Shown piece by piece: positions 16,029 to 26,106 of a DNA stretch of 64,000 nt. Origin of the DNA: RGIG3077 sp045541475 (GTDB lineage: Bacteria > Bacillota > Clostridia > Oscillospirales > Ruminococcaceae); assembly GCA_045541475.1 (NCBI GenBank), contig JAZQJI010000025.1, forward strand, positions 86,624-150,623, in the 5' to 3' direction. Both the position numbers and the translations under genes were made by a program. How positions within the stretch are numbered: position 1 is the stretch's first letter; every line of letters begins with the position of its first letter. A model generated the notes under the pieces. The model made no database searches. It worked only from the letters and a program-made list of their open reading frames with translations, and was not told the DNA's origin.

Positions 16029-17081
16029 TTATTGTGCGTTTTTCATAGCTTTTTCTTGCTTAGCAAGTTTACGGTCATGCTCTGCCATAATACGCACAAG
16101 CTCTTCATAGCTTGTCTTCTGCGGATTCCATCCGAGAACTGTCTTAGCCTTAGTAGGATCGCCCCAAAGGTTATCTACATCTGTGGGACGGAACCATGCA
16201 GGATTAACACACACAAGCATTTTGCCTGTTTGAGCATCGTAGCCTTTTTCATCAAGGCCTTTTCCTTCCCAACGGATTGTAATACCGTTTGCAGCAAAGG
16301 CTTTTTCTGTAAAATCACGCACACTGTGTTGCTCACCTGTTGCAATTACAAAATCCTCAGGAGCATCGTGCTGTAAAATCATCCACATACATTCAACATA
16401 ATCCTTTGCATATCCCCAGTCACGCAGGCTATCCATATTGCCAAGTTCAAGGTGATCCTGAAGACCTTCCGCAATTCTGCCGGCTGCAAGGGTAATTTTT
16501 CTTGTTACGAAGTTCTCCCCTCTTCTCTCTGATTCATGATTGAACAGAATACCGTTAACCGCAAACATATTGTAAGCTTCTCTATATTCCTTTGTAATCC
16601 AAAAACCATACTGTTTTGCAACTGCATAGGGGCTATACGGATGAAAAGGTGTTGTTTCACGTTGGGGAACCTCTTCAACTTTACCGTAAAGCTCGGATGT
16701 AGAAGCTTGGTATATTTTCGTCTTTTGAGCAAGTCCCAAAATGCGAACAGCTTCCAATATTCGCAAAACTCCCAAAGCATCGACATCGCCGGAATATTCA
16801 GGTACATCAAAGGATACTTGTACATGGCTCTGAGCAGCAAGATTGTAAATTTCATCGGGTTTTACAATACCAATTATGCGTATAAGCGATGAAGAATCGG
16901 ATAAATCTCCATCATGAAGAGTGATTGCTTTTTTAGCAATTAAATGATCAATACGCGCTGTGTTGGAAATTGATGCACGACGAGTTATACCATGCACTTT
17001 GTAACCTTTTTCCAATAAAAATTCAGCCAAAAATGATCCATCCTGTCCTGTGATGCCTGTAATCAATGCAACTTTGCTCAT
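16029..17081 (-). CDS. gmd: GDP-mannose 4,6-dehydratase
   Basis: Gmd converts GDP-mannose to GDP-4-keto-6-deoxymannose, the first dedicated step to GDP-fucose or GDP-rhamnose. The 350-residue protein begins ALITGITGQDGSFLAEFLL. It has the catalytic Tyr-Lys block HPYSPYAVAKQYGFW, the Gmd-specific phrase LFNHESERRGENFVTRKI near residues 179-196, and FRPTDVDNLWGDPTKA near the end. It is the first gene of gmd-fcl-manC, with AAAGGAG before the ATG and a candidate promoter at 17124-17152. Confidence 0.97.
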   Translation of the reverse strand: MSKVALITGITGQDGSFLAEFLLEKGYKVHGITRRASISNTARIDHLIAKKAITLHDGDLSDSSSLIRIIGIVKPDEIYNLAAQSHVQVSFDVPEYSGDVDALGVLRILEAVRILGLAQKTKIYQASTSELYGKVEEVPQRETTPFHPYSPYAVAKQYGFWITKEYREAYNMFAVNGILFNHESERRGENFVTRKITLAAGRIAEGLQDHLELGNMDSLRDWGYAKDYVECMWMILQHDAPEDFVIATGEQHSVRDFTEKAFAANGITIRWEGKGLDEKGYDAQTGKMLVCVNPAWFRPTDVDNLWGDPTKAKTVLGWNPQKTSYEELVRIMAEHDRKLAKQEKAMKNAQ

Positions 17082-17123
17082 AATTTATTCTCCTTTAAAT
17101 AATTAAATATCATTTCGAGTTAC

Positions 17124-17152
17124 ATTGTATCAGAAAACGCATTTCTTTTGAA
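17124..17152 (-). promoter_or_regulatory. Candidate promoter of gmd-fcl-manC
   Basis: Minus-strand TTCAAA and TACAAT are separated by 17 bases, about 45 bases upstream of gmd. The -35 is weak, which would suit activation by the adjacent AraC-type regulator; that control is inferred only. Confidence 0.45.
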
Positions 17153-17206
17153 TTCACTATATTAAGATATATTTGCACTTTATTGGGTTTTGCATTTTGT
17201 AAAAAA

Positions 17207-17253
17207 CAAAGCCGGATTAATGTGATAATAATCTCACTTAACCCAGCTTTTTC
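17207..17253 (-). terminator. Terminator at the end of the fkp-araC operon
   Basis: On the minus strand AAAGCTGGGTTAAGTGA pairs imperfectly with TCACATTAATCCGGCTTT, followed by a T-run. The araC stop codon lies inside the stem. Confidence 0.6.
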
Positions 17254-18133
17254 TATATTCCGAAGGACTCAGCCCTTCTACTTTTTTAAAAACTCTGCTA
17301 AAATAGTGCAGACTATTCATACCGCAGGAATAAGCTATTTCCTCAACAGTTTTATCGGTAAAGCGTAAAAGCCGCTTTGCTTTTGTAATACGCATGTGAA
17401 TCATATATTCGTTGATGCCCATACCATACTGTTGTTTGAAAATCTCTAATAAATAAAATTTGTTTATATAAAACTTTGCGCTCAAATCATCAAGTGTGAT
17501 TTTTTGCGTATAATTTTCATCAAGATATTCTTTTATGCTGCGCAATTCAGGAATTTTGGTGCTTGAAGTACCCAAATATGCTGCCTGTGTTTCTTCCATC
17601 AACAGCACAAGCAAACCCGAAAGCTTTTCGTGAAGCTTCATATCACGCACATAACTTGTAGACGAAGCTATCTCATACAAGTGAGAAAGAACAGCAAAAT
17701 ATTCATTATAATTATTTGTTGAAAAACAAACTTTTCCACCGCGTGAAATATACTTTTCATAAATCTTGTCCATATTTTCGCCGCTAAAATGCACCCAACG
17801 CAATTTCCACAAATCATCACTTGTGCAGTGAGAATATGGCTTAGTGCAATCTATAAAAATACAGTCATTCTGTTTTAAAGTATATGTTTCGCCCTTATAT
17901 TTAAGAATACCGCTACCCTTTTCAACAATAAAAAATAGGTACGAATTCAGATTTTCTCTCGATGAAGTATGTTGTCTTTTAGCGGTTAAATTACCTGTTT
18001 CCTGCAAATAAAACAATGTGTTTTTTGCAAAATCGGAAGAGGTGTAGATAATTCGATTAGAATCAACAGCACTTGGATTGTTCAAAAACAATCTATCAGG
18101 ATTATTTAAATTTTTGCCATCAATCATATCCAC
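17234..18133 (-). CDS. AraC-family transcriptional regulator
   Basis: This 299-residue regulator has an N-terminal cupin-like sensor (FIVEKGSGILKYKGETYTLK near residues 72-91; DCIFIDCTKPYSHC) and a C-terminal pair of helix-turn-helix motifs. The motifs are ITLDDLSAKFYINKFYLLEI and TVEEIAYSCGMNSLHYFSRV, ending LSPSEYRK. It lies 16 bases downstream of fkp on the same strand, so it is made with the fucose-salvage enzyme and just upstream of gmd-fcl-manC. It probably controls GDP-fucose supply in response to a sugar; the ligand is not evident from the sequence. Confidence 0.92.
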   Translation of the reverse strand: MDMIDGKNLNNPDRLFLNNPSAVDSNRIIYTSSDFAKNTLFYLQETGNLTAKRQHTSSRENLNSYLFFIVEKGSGILKYKGETYTLKQNDCIFIDCTKPYSHCTSDDLWKLRWVHFSGENMDKIYEKYISRGGKVCFSTNNYNEYFAVLSHLYEIASSTSYVRDMKLHEKLSGLLVLLMEETQAAYLGTSSTKIPELRSIKEYLDENYTQKITLDDLSAKFYINKFYLLEIFKQQYGMGINEYMIHMRITKAKRLLRFTDKTVEEIAYSCGMNSLHYFSRVFKKVEGLSPSEYRKSWVK

Positions 18134-18149
18134 ACCTCTTTTCTGTTAA

Positions 18150-21143
18150 TTATATGATACTGCAATTCCAAACATCAACATCATTATCCTGAAAAACTTC
18201 TTTAAGGCGTTTGTGAACATCAAACTTTGTAACACCTTTTTTGAGGATAACTTGTAAAAATCCACCGCCGCCTGCACCGCAGACAAGTCTGCCATCAATC
18301 ATATCAGAAATGCTTGCAAAAATCTGATCTATCAATGTATTAGTACTACCCTTATCAACTTTTTGCGAAAGTTCCCAGTGATAATCAAGCAGCTTAGCAA
18401 AATCATCAACATGACCGCGTTCAAGCTCAAACCTCATCAAAGCCGCTACACGCTGGATTTCATTTAGAGCATAAAGCGATTCAGGCTCATTTCCGATGTA
18501 TCTTCCGACAACATCTCGCAGCAAGTTTCTTGCCAATCTTCGTTGTCCTGTATAAATCAACGCAAAACGCTCGTTAAGTTCGTTTAGTGTTTCTTTTGAT
18601 ATATTTACATGAGTAACCTTAATTTTTTGATCAATTCCCGGCATAGTAGTGATGTATTTAATGCCGTTTGATAATCCACCAACCTGATCCTGCCAACCAC
18701 CGCCGGTTGCCATAATCTGCTCCATACAAAGTACGTGACTATAAAGCGTATCCTCGGTATAGTCTATATCCATAAACTCAAACAAAGCTTTTACGCAAGC
18801 ACCTGAAAGTATACTGCTTGTGCCAAGACCGCTTCCCTTAGGTACATTTGTTACCTCGGAATCCATTCGGAAACCGCCGCCAAGTCTTGTTAGAATTTCA
18901 TCAAGATTACCGCCACTTGCAGGTATAATTCCACAAGCTATCAAAGCTGCTTTTTGCAGTGCAAACGGATCATAAGGATCACCCGTTGCCTGCAAAGGTT
19001 CAATACTGTCAAATTCACCATGAACATCCATATCAGCGCTATCAAAAATAATTTTATGCTCTTCAATTCTTTCTAAGGTTACTTCAACAGGCATTTTACC
19101 ATTTAACAATATAGCTGCATTAAGCACAGTTCCGCCATGCTCATTACAATACGGCGGGGTATCACTCCATCCGCCGCCCCAGTTAACTCTCAATGGAAGA
19201 TTAACAGTGTGCTTATCACATACAATTTTGCAATTATTGTTGTATTTAAGATTACTTAAGGTGCTATCGAGAATTGTTTTTTGAATTACTTTAAAACATT
19301 CCCTTACGTGAAAATCGCCATCAGAGCTTCCCAAAGCGTTTCCTATATAAAAATGCAAACGCATAGCTTCGCTAAAATCTGCTTTTGACAAATGTTTATC
19401 AAGCCATTGACGTTGTATTTTTGTGAGGCATGAAGTTTGCAGAATATTCTTTGCCTTCTGCACAGGTTCTCCGTTATGGATAAGCTTTGCAAGTTTATCC
19501 ATGCGCACAAGTTCGCCCATGCGCTTGTCCCACGCAATCAAAGAGCTTGAATCAGCGTAGTTAAACCCTGAACACAGCGATGCACGTTGTGATTGTTTCC
19601 ACATAACAACATCACCACAGCCGTTAATCATTTTATATATGTTCAAAGCGGCTGCGACAGCTTGTTTAACTGTATCACAAACAGGATAAAGCTGTGCGGT
19701 CCACAATGTACGATCAGTACCGCTCCAAAGTTCTGATTCCAAAATATTATTGCTATCCATAAAACTCTTTAAGGTAGAGCCGAGGAAAGAGCAATCATCA
19801 ATATCAGCTTTTGGATTATCGTTAATACCGTAAATACGAACAACAAATTTGCCGTCCTTTTGCTTTAATCCATGGAGAACAACATTGGAAGGTATTGTTT
19901 CATCATGAATATCAACATAGGAAAGAAGTACGTTATCTCCCAAAACAGCATCGCTATGCACATAGCTCACTTCAAGATAACAATTAGCACCGATTTTAGC
20001 CCTGCTTGAAAGCACGCTGCTATATCCGGCTGTATTGTCATCTATACTGCTGCCTACCTGTCGGCTCCAACCTAAAACACTATAATCGTCTATGCCATCA
20101 GACATCAATCGTAGTATTTCCTGCGTTGTACCAAAGTGAATAAACTTAGCGGGCGCAAGACGCAAAAGCTTCATGCGATAGGGGCGCAAAGCGTTCCAAA
20201 CATCAGTACGAGCGCTTTTCAATTCATCACAGAAATCACCTTCCGGTTTTTCTTTATAAAAACCTTCAAGAGTAGAATCGCTTGCAAGAGGATATAGAAA
20301 ATCGCCATAAAGTGACAAACGAACTGTTTCGTTAACATAATGATTAAAGCGTTCTTCGCTGTAAACTCCGTTTTCACTTATCAATCCATAAAGCGATTTT
20401 AACATATCGCAAGAGAAAACAACAGCGCCCGTATCTATATCTACCTTATTCTGTTCATTTACCGCTCCATGTTCGTTAAGTGATTCAACAGTTTGCTTAT
20501 GTAAAAATTTGCGCACGCAACCATCAGTTCCCCTTAGGAATACACCATGATTTTTGCCTGTATTCACATCTTCTTTAAAAGAAATTGCAGCCGCACCATT
20601 GCCTGAATAATCAATTTGCAAAGGATTGAACAGTAGCAGAACATCTCCTGAAAGCAAAAGCATACCTTCACGAATTCTTGACGGCACAGAAGACATAGCG
20701 ATAATAAATTCATCAAACAGCGTGGAGTTTCTGCCATTAGGCAATTCATGCGGCACAGGAGAAAACAGCTTGCCCAACGCCGAATACTGAGGAACACGCT
20801 TGCTGTCACCGCCGCTATGTATAACCAAAATACGCAGATTGGAAAAATCAGATTTTCCGCAGTGCTCTGCTATATATTTTATAACGCCCAAGGTTGCACC
20901 GCCGCTTCCGACACGTTTACCCATTGGATCGGGTATAACGGCAAAATGAGTGCGCTGCGGCAACAGTCCGCATTTTTTACGTTCTTCAATCTGAGCGTAA
21001 AATCCCTCTGCCTGCTGTTCATTAGAAGCGGTTAGAATTATATAATCCCAAACGGGAAATCCGCTTTGATTTAAAGAGCGATTATAATCATCCCATGTAT
21101 CAAGATATGATTGCTTTAAAAACAGTGTTGATTGGGTTTGCAT
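18150..21143 (-). CDS. fkp: Bifunctional L-fucokinase / L-fucose-1-phosphate guanylyltransferase (Fkp-like)
   Basis: This enzyme converts free L-fucose to GDP-L-fucose (salvage). It has 997 residues, close to the roughly 950 of Bacteroides Fkp. The N-terminal half is the fucose-1-phosphate pyrophosphorylase (PDPMGKRVGSGGATLGVI near residue 70; ILVIHSGGDSKRVPQYSALG; DNVLLSYVDIHDE in the following beta-helix region). From about residue 645 it is a GHMP kinase: LPLRVNWGGGWSDTPPYC, the ATP loop PKGSGLGTSSILSGA near residue 768, and VCGAGGGGFL near the C terminus. It has its own promoter at 21187 and precedes the AraC regulator. Confidence 0.94.
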   Translation of the reverse strand: MQTQSTLFLKQSYLDTWDDYNRSLNQSGFPVWDYIILTASNEQQAEGFYAQIEERKKCGLLPQRTHFAVIPDPMGKRVGSGGATLGVIKYIAEHCGKSDFSNLRILVIHSGGDSKRVPQYSALGKLFSPVPHELPNGRNSTLFDEFIIAMSSVPSRIREGMLLLSGDVLLLFNPLQIDYSGNGAAAISFKEDVNTGKNHGVFLRGTDGCVRKFLHKQTVESLNEHGAVNEQNKVDIDTGAVVFSCDMLKSLYGLISENGVYSEERFNHYVNETVRLSLYGDFLYPLASDSTLEGFYKEKPEGDFCDELKSARTDVWNALRPYRMKLLRLAPAKFIHFGTTQEILRLMSDGIDDYSVLGWSRQVGSSIDDNTAGYSSVLSSRAKIGANCYLEVSYVHSDAVLGDNVLLSYVDIHDETIPSNVVLHGLKQKDGKFVVRIYGINDNPKADIDDCSFLGSTLKSFMDSNNILESELWSGTDRTLWTAQLYPVCDTVKQAVAAALNIYKMINGCGDVVMWKQSQRASLCSGFNYADSSSLIAWDKRMGELVRMDKLAKLIHNGEPVQKAKNILQTSCLTKIQRQWLDKHLSKADFSEAMRLHFYIGNALGSSDGDFHVRECFKVIQKTILDSTLSNLKYNNNCKIVCDKHTVNLPLRVNWGGGWSDTPPYCNEHGGTVLNAAILLNGKMPVEVTLERIEEHKIIFDSADMDVHGEFDSIEPLQATGDPYDPFALQKAALIACGIIPASGGNLDEILTRLGGGFRMDSEVTNVPKGSGLGTSSILSGACVKALFEFMDIDYTEDTLYSHVLCMEQIMATGGGWQDQVGGLSNGIKYITTMPGIDQKIKVTHVNISKETLNELNERFALIYTGQRRLARNLLRDVVGRYIGNEPESLYALNEIQRVAALMRFELERGHVDDFAKLLDYHWELSQKVDKGSTNTLIDQIFASISDMIDGRLVCGAGGGGFLQVILKKGVTKFDVHKRLKEVFQDNDVDVWNCSII

Positions 21144-21186
21144 TTATGTATTCTCCCTTTTAGGATAGATTAACTAAATATAGATT

Positions 21187-21215
21187 ATTATACACTATAA
21201 AGGTGAAAAAATCAA
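21187..21215 (-). promoter_or_regulatory. Promoter of fkp-araC
   Basis: Minus-strand TTGATT and TATAAT are separated by 17 bases, 43 bases before the fkp start, with AAAGGGAG as ribosome binding site. Confidence 0.7.
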
Positions 21216-21252
21216 TAGTAACCAGCCACAGCAAACAGCATTTGCAGCTTAG

Positions 21253-22908
21253 TTAAAGTAAATCTGCAAGATCATCTCTACCGTAGTGTTTATAATAATC
21301 CTTCAAGTCGAAATCGCCCTCTCTGACAACTCCTCCACCATCTGCCGGCATAAGCTTATCAAAGGTCAATTTGGTGTTTGCTCCCGCATCAATCAAAACT
21401 TCTACAGTTGCTTTTGATGCCATTGTTGTATATGTAAGTATGTCATCGGGCAGTTCAAAGCCATTATCAATCATCAATTGAACTGAATCAGAATACCCAT
21501 AAGTCAATGCGTATTTAAAATCATCGAGGGTGGGTACTAATCCCTGGTCAAAAGCGGCCTGCAGATTATTTATATTCTTTCTGCTCAACAAATGCCTGAG
21601 ATTATCAGGTGTTATCTCGCAACCGCAATTAATCATATACTCAATTTTACCATCGTTAAAGTGCTGAAAACTAACTTCTCTGAATGTGTATCCTTTTTCA
21701 AAAAAGAAGTCAAATACCTGCTTGTCATACTCTGACAACTCTTCGGAATAACCATTTGTTTTACCAACATTCATGAAAGGCAATTTTAAATCTTCCTCCG
21801 TGACCGGTCCAAAATTGTCATTCATATAATTATAGATAGTTTTAACAAGTTCAATATTTTTGCTATCAATAGCAGCACCCAGTAAAAACTCATTGGGTTT
21901 TACTTTTTTTTCCATTAAAAACTCACATGTCTCAACCTCATTAAAAGATGCCGCAAATTGAAGCATATCCATAACTATTTGATAGCGAGTAAAATATTCA
22001 CCATACAAGACATACTCTTCCTCATCACATTCATATTCCAAACCGCGTCTATTCATTAAATAATCTATCATTTCAATATTTCCGCAAGAGGCAATTATTG
22101 GATAAATGCCATGAGACCTTGAAGACAGAAGCTCACTAAGCTCACAAAATTCATCAACACTGCCAAAATAGGAAGCATAAACCGTAATAATGTGCCTATC
22201 ACCATATCCAAGATCTTCTGAATTATTCTTCACCAACTCCAAACATTCAGAAATTTCGCCTTGCAGCGCTTTTTGCACTGCAAGCGGCAGATTCAACTCA
22301 TTCCCCGAATTCAAATACTGAGTTATCAGCAGTTTCGTACTATGCGGACTGGTTTCAACCTGTGAATATGGCATATAATAATCAGTTGAATCGTGATTCA
22401 AAAAAAAATCCTCATCAATCTTTGCGCCTTTTTCCAGCAGCATTTTGGTAATCAGATACGGAACAAACTCATCACCTCCGCCATTATTGCAAGCTGCCAT
22501 ATACAAAGCGTCATGTCCGATTTCGTTTTCGCTTTCAAGATCTATCTCCTCACTTGTCAGCAATGCCGCTGTTTGCTGAGGTCTTTCGTTAAATGTTGTC
22601 ATCCAGATCAAATCATCATAATCAGGGTCTGCACCTTGTTCAAGCAAATAAACCATCAGTTCATAGTAATTATCGGGAACAATTGTAGCATTGACCAACC
22701 CTCTGTTCAACACTCTTTGGCTAACACGGCCATCTTCTATCATTTCGTTTATCAATTCCAAATTATTGTGATGTACAGCTTTAATAAAAACCTCTTCGTC
22801 ATCCATAGAATCTCCGGTTATATCACGAATAATATCGCCAACAAAACCACAGCCGCTTGAAAACAACATCGACAAAATTAACATTAAAGATAATATGGTT
22901 TTTTTCAT
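21253..22908 (-). CDS. Ankyrin-repeat lipoprotein
   Basis: This 551-residue protein has a lipoprotein signal peptide (LFSSGCGF, lipidated Cys at residue 20), so it is tethered outside the membrane. Much of the remainder is divergent ankyrin-like repeats of about 33 residues, for example NLELINEMIEDGR, ELMVYLLEQGADPDYDD, GHDALYMAACNNGG and VEVLIDAGANTKLTF. Ankyrin repeats act in protein binding; no enzyme domain is visible. It is monocistronic and faces away from trkA. The partner is unknown. Confidence 0.85.
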   Translation of the reverse strand: MKKTILSLMLILSMLFSSGCGFVGDIIRDITGDSMDDEEVFIKAVHHNNLELINEMIEDGRVSQRVLNRGLVNATIVPDNYYELMVYLLEQGADPDYDDLIWMTTFNERPQQTAALLTSEEIDLESENEIGHDALYMAACNNGGGDEFVPYLITKMLLEKGAKIDEDFFLNHDSTDYYMPYSQVETSPHSTKLLITQYLNSGNELNLPLAVQKALQGEISECLELVKNNSEDLGYGDRHIITVYASYFGSVDEFCELSELLSSRSHGIYPIIASCGNIEMIDYLMNRRGLEYECDEEEYVLYGEYFTRYQIVMDMLQFAASFNEVETCEFLMEKKVKPNEFLLGAAIDSKNIELVKTIYNYMNDNFGPVTEEDLKLPFMNVGKTNGYSEELSEYDKQVFDFFFEKGYTFREVSFQHFNDGKIEYMINCGCEITPDNLRHLLSRKNINNLQAAFDQGLVPTLDDFKYALTYGYSDSVQLMIDNGFELPDDILTYTTMASKATVEVLIDAGANTKLTFDKLMPADGGGVVREGDFDLKDYYKHYGRDDLADLL

Positions 22909-23047
22909 GTTGTCACCTCTATTTATTTTTTATAATTATTCAAGCCCTAAGAGCATCATTTCAATTATATCATGATTTTGTAAAAGTATCAATAATAATG
23001 AGCTTATTTTTACATAAGTTTATAACGCTTTTCTCTGCATAATATTA

Positions 23048-23076
23048 TTGACTTTTGTGTCACTAGGTGATATAAT
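23048..23076 (+). promoter_or_regulatory. trkA-trkH promoter
   Basis: TTGACT and TATAAT are separated by exactly 17 bases. The expected transcription start is near 23083, so the real trkA start is ATG 23134 and not the TTG at 23083. Confidence 0.88.
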
Positions 23077-23133
23077 TTATATTTGGATACTTTGGCTACA
23101 ATAATATTAATATATATTGCGGATGGTAAAGAA

Positions 23134-24492
23134 ATGAAAATTGTTATTATTGGCAACGGAAAGGTTGGAAGTAATCTTTCCTCACTTTTAGTTAAAGAAG
23201 GACACGACATTACTGTTATTGACAACAAAGCAGGACACCTGCGTAAAACACAGGACACACAGGATGTAATGTGCATTGAAGGAAACGGCGCAAACGCAGA
23301 GGTGCAGTTGGAAGCAGCTGTCAACAAAGCAGGTATGCTTGTTGCAACAACACCGCACGATGAAACAAATATGCTTTGCTGCCTTATAGCAAAACGTCTT
23401 GGTGCAGGCAGAACAATATCACGCGTGCGTGACCCTGAATATTTCAGCCAGATTGACCTTATCAAAGAAGATTTAGGTCTTTCAATGGTTATTAATCCTG
23501 AACGCATGACGGCTGACGAAATATTCCGTGTTTTAGTTTTTTCGGCTGCAGCAAAAGTAGAAGTATTTGCAAAAGGTCGTGTTGAGCTTGTTGAACACAA
23601 GCTTACTGAAAGTTCGGCTTTTTGCAATATGAGCCTTGCAGAAATCTATCAAAAAACAAAAATCAAATTCCTTATATGCGCAGTGGAACGAGGTACGGAC
23701 ATATTCATTCCGAGTGGTGACTTTATACTGCGCGCAGGTGACAGAATTAACGTTTCGACATCTCATAAAGACGTTGAAAAGCTTTTCCGTTCAGCAGGAA
23801 TGATGAAGGATAAAATCAAAACCGTTATGATTGTAGGCGGCGGAAGAATAGGATTTTACCTTGCAATGCAGCTTTCTGCTCTCGGTATGAGAGTAAAAAT
23901 TATTGATAACAACTACGAGCGCTGCAAAGAACTTGCAGAACTGCTTGACAAGGTTACTGTAATTCATGGTGACGGAACCGACCACGACCTTCTTCTTGAA
24001 GAAGGCCTTGCTGATGCTGATTCCTTTGTTGCCTTAACAGGAATTGATGAAGTTAACATAATTACAGCACTTTATGCTAAAAACAACAGCGAAGCAAAGG
24101 TTATTGCAAAGGTTAACCGTGAAAGCTACGTTAATTTAACCTCTCAACTCGGTTTAGATAGCGTAATATCCCCTAAATATCTTACAACAAGCAATATTTT
24201 GAGCTATGTACGCTCTCTTGAAAACGCCGCAGACAGCAACATTGAATCACTTTACAAAATTGTTGGAGATAGGGTTGAAGCAATACAATTCAACATCAAA
24301 AACCCCATTCCTGATTTAGTCGGCATAAGATTGCGTGATTTAAAGCTTAAGAAAAACACGCTGATATGTGCTATTATAAGAAAACGCAACGTAATAATTC
24401 CCGGTGGTGATGATACAATAGAGATCGGCGATTCTGTCGTTTTGGTTTCTAAAGATTATCATTTTGGCGATATAAGAGATATTTTGGACTAA
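23134..24492 (+). CDS. trkA: Trk potassium uptake system regulatory protein TrkA
   Basis: TrkA is the cytoplasmic NAD-binding gating subunit of a Trk/Ktr potassium channel. It has 452 residues in two tandem RCK units: MKIVIIGNGKVGSNLSSLL at the start and TVMIVGGGRIGFYLAMQL near residue 230, each followed by a RCK-C domain (ILRAGDRINVSTSH; VIIPGGDDTIEIGDSVVLV). The start was placed at ATG 23134, where the Rossmann motif begins; the frame upstream overlaps the promoter. It is followed by trkH 13 bases later. Confidence 0.95.
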   Translation: MKIVIIGNGKVGSNLSSLLVKEGHDITVIDNKAGHLRKTQDTQDVMCIEGNGANAEVQLEAAVNKAGMLVATTPHDETNMLCCLIAKRLGAGRTISRVRDPEYFSQIDLIKEDLGLSMVINPERMTADEIFRVLVFSAAAKVEVFAKGRVELVEHKLTESSAFCNMSLAEIYQKTKIKFLICAVERGTDIFIPSGDFILRAGDRINVSTSHKDVEKLFRSAGMMKDKIKTVMIVGGGRIGFYLAMQLSALGMRVKIIDNNYERCKELAELLDKVTVIHGDGTDHDLLLEEGLADADSFVALTGIDEVNIITALYAKNNSEAKVIAKVNRESYVNLTSQLGLDSVISPKYLTTSNILSYVRSLENAADSNIESLYKIVGDRVEAIQFNIKNPIPDLVGIRLRDLKLKKNTLICAIIRKRNVIIPGGDDTIEIGDSVVLVSKDYHFGDIRDILD

Positions 24493-24505
24493 ACGGAGTA
24501 TCGCG

Positions 24506-25951
24506 ATGAATAAAGCAATTGTTTTTCATTATATTTCAAAGGTGATGTTGGTCAGCTCAGCAATTCTACTTTTGCCTGCTGCTGTCAGCCTTTATTATTC
24601 CGAAAAAAACTCGGCACTTACTTTCCTTATAATTGCCTTGTGTGTTGCCGCAGTTTCTGCTCCCCTTGCAATAATAAAACCTAAAAACAAACAGATGTAC
24701 GCAAGAGAAGGCTTGGTAATAGCAGCGATGCTATGGATAATTATGCCGTTGGTTGGTGCTTTGCCATTTTATTTCAGCGGTGAAATTCCAAGCTTTTGCG
24801 ATGCGCTTTTCGAAAGCATTTCAGGCTTTACAACAACGGGCTCAACCATACTTACCGATATAGAATCGTTATCAAAGGGCATGCTGTTTTGGCGAAGCCT
24901 TACGCACTGGATAGGCGGCATGGGTGTACTTGTTCTTGCTATTGCAATACTGCCTTCATCTGCAGACGCTATGCATCTTATGCGAGCTGAATGTGCAGGA
25001 CCACAAGTTGGCAAAATTGTACCAAAGGGAAAGCTTAGTGCAGCTTACCTTTACATAATATATGCTGTACTCACAATCCTTACTGTAATTTTTCTGCTTT
25101 TTGGCGGAATGCCGCTTTTTGATAGCGTTTGTCACGCTATGGGTGCTGCAGGAACCGGTGGATTTGGCATAAAGAATACAGGTGTTGCATACTATAATTC
25201 TTCATATATTGAAGCTGTACTTACTATATCTATGTTCCTTTTCGGAGTTAATTTTACTCTTTATTACTTTTTACTTATCAAGCGTTTTAAAGATGTTTTA
25301 AAGAATACTGAAATCAAAGTTTACATCACAATAATTGTTATTGCAAGCATAATTATCGGCATAAACATCTTTTCTATGTATGATTCGGTTACAACCACAA
25401 TACGTTACACTGTATTCCAGGTTGTGTCTACTATGACATCTACCGGTTATGGAACAGTCGACTTCAATCAATGGCCAATGCTTTCAAAAATGATCCTTGT
25501 CATGCTTATGTTTATCGGTGCATGCGCCGGTTCAACCGGTGGCGGTTTCAAGGTACAACGAGTTATAATTATGTATAAAAGTGCGACAAAATATCTGCGT
25601 AAAATGGCACACCCCAAGTCAGTAAATATTGTTAAATCCGATGACAAAACAATGGATACCGAAACAATTCACGGAGTACATAATTACTTCATTGTCTACA
25701 TGAGTTTGATAGCAATATCGCTAATCTTGCTATCTCTCAACAACGAAGATTTTACAACAACTTTCACCGCAGTATTTACATGTATTAACAATATTGGTCC
25801 GGGCTTGGAAAAAGTCGGTCCTGTTAACAACTTTGCGTTTTTCTCAGACTTTTCAAAACTACTTCTTTCTGTCGATATGCTTTTGGGAAGACTTGAATGC
25901 TTGCCGCTGATAATAATGTTTTCACCTTCAATTTGGCGCAAAAACTTTTAA
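24506..25951 (+). CDS. trkH: Trk/Ktr-type potassium transporter membrane subunit TrkH
   Basis: This 481-residue membrane pore protein has repeated M1-P-M2 units. Selectivity-filter-like segments are seen at SGFTTTGSTI near residue 107, GAAGTGGFG near 215, TMTSTGYGTVD near 311 and NNIGPGLEKVG near 430. It lies 13 bases after trkA and closes the operon before the terminator at 25965. It imports potassium under TrkA control. Confidence 0.95.
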   Translation: MNKAIVFHYISKVMLVSSAILLLPAAVSLYYSEKNSALTFLIIALCVAAVSAPLAIIKPKNKQMYAREGLVIAAMLWIIMPLVGALPFYFSGEIPSFCDALFESISGFTTTGSTILTDIESLSKGMLFWRSLTHWIGGMGVLVLAIAILPSSADAMHLMRAECAGPQVGKIVPKGKLSAAYLYIIYAVLTILTVIFLLFGGMPLFDSVCHAMGAAGTGGFGIKNTGVAYYNSSYIEAVLTISMFLFGVNFTLYYFLLIKRFKDVLKNTEIKVYITIIVIASIIIGINIFSMYDSVTTTIRYTVFQVVSTMTSTGYGTVDFNQWPMLSKMILVMLMFIGACAGSTGGGFKVQRVIIMYKSATKYLRKMAHPKSVNIVKSDDKTMDTETIHGVHNYFIVYMSLIAISLILLSLNNEDFTTTFTAVFTCINNIGPGLEKVGPVNNFAFFSDFSKLLLSVDMLLGRLECLPLIIMFSPSIWRKNF

Positions 25952-25964
25952 TATTTATAAAAAT

Positions 25965-26015
25965 ATCCGCTTTTGATTGTACTGTTATACAGATACATCG
26001 CAAGCGGATTTTTTT
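25965..26015 (+). terminator. Terminator of trkA-trkH
   Basis: An outer stem ATCCGCTT / AAGCGGAT encloses an inner stem around TGTACTGT / ACAGATACA and is followed by seven T. Confidence 0.75.
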
Positions 26016-26043
26016 ACACCACAAAATCGGCATATTATTACAC

Positions 26044-26072
26044 TTGTCACACTAATAAGTTTGTGGTATAAT
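26044..26072 (+). promoter_or_regulatory. pepD promoter
   Basis: TTGTCA and TATAAT are separated by 17 bases, followed by GGAGG at 26096 and ATG 26107. Confidence 0.8.
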
Positions 26073-26106
26073 ATAACGTATATAAAAATGCGACGGAGGA
26101 AAAACA

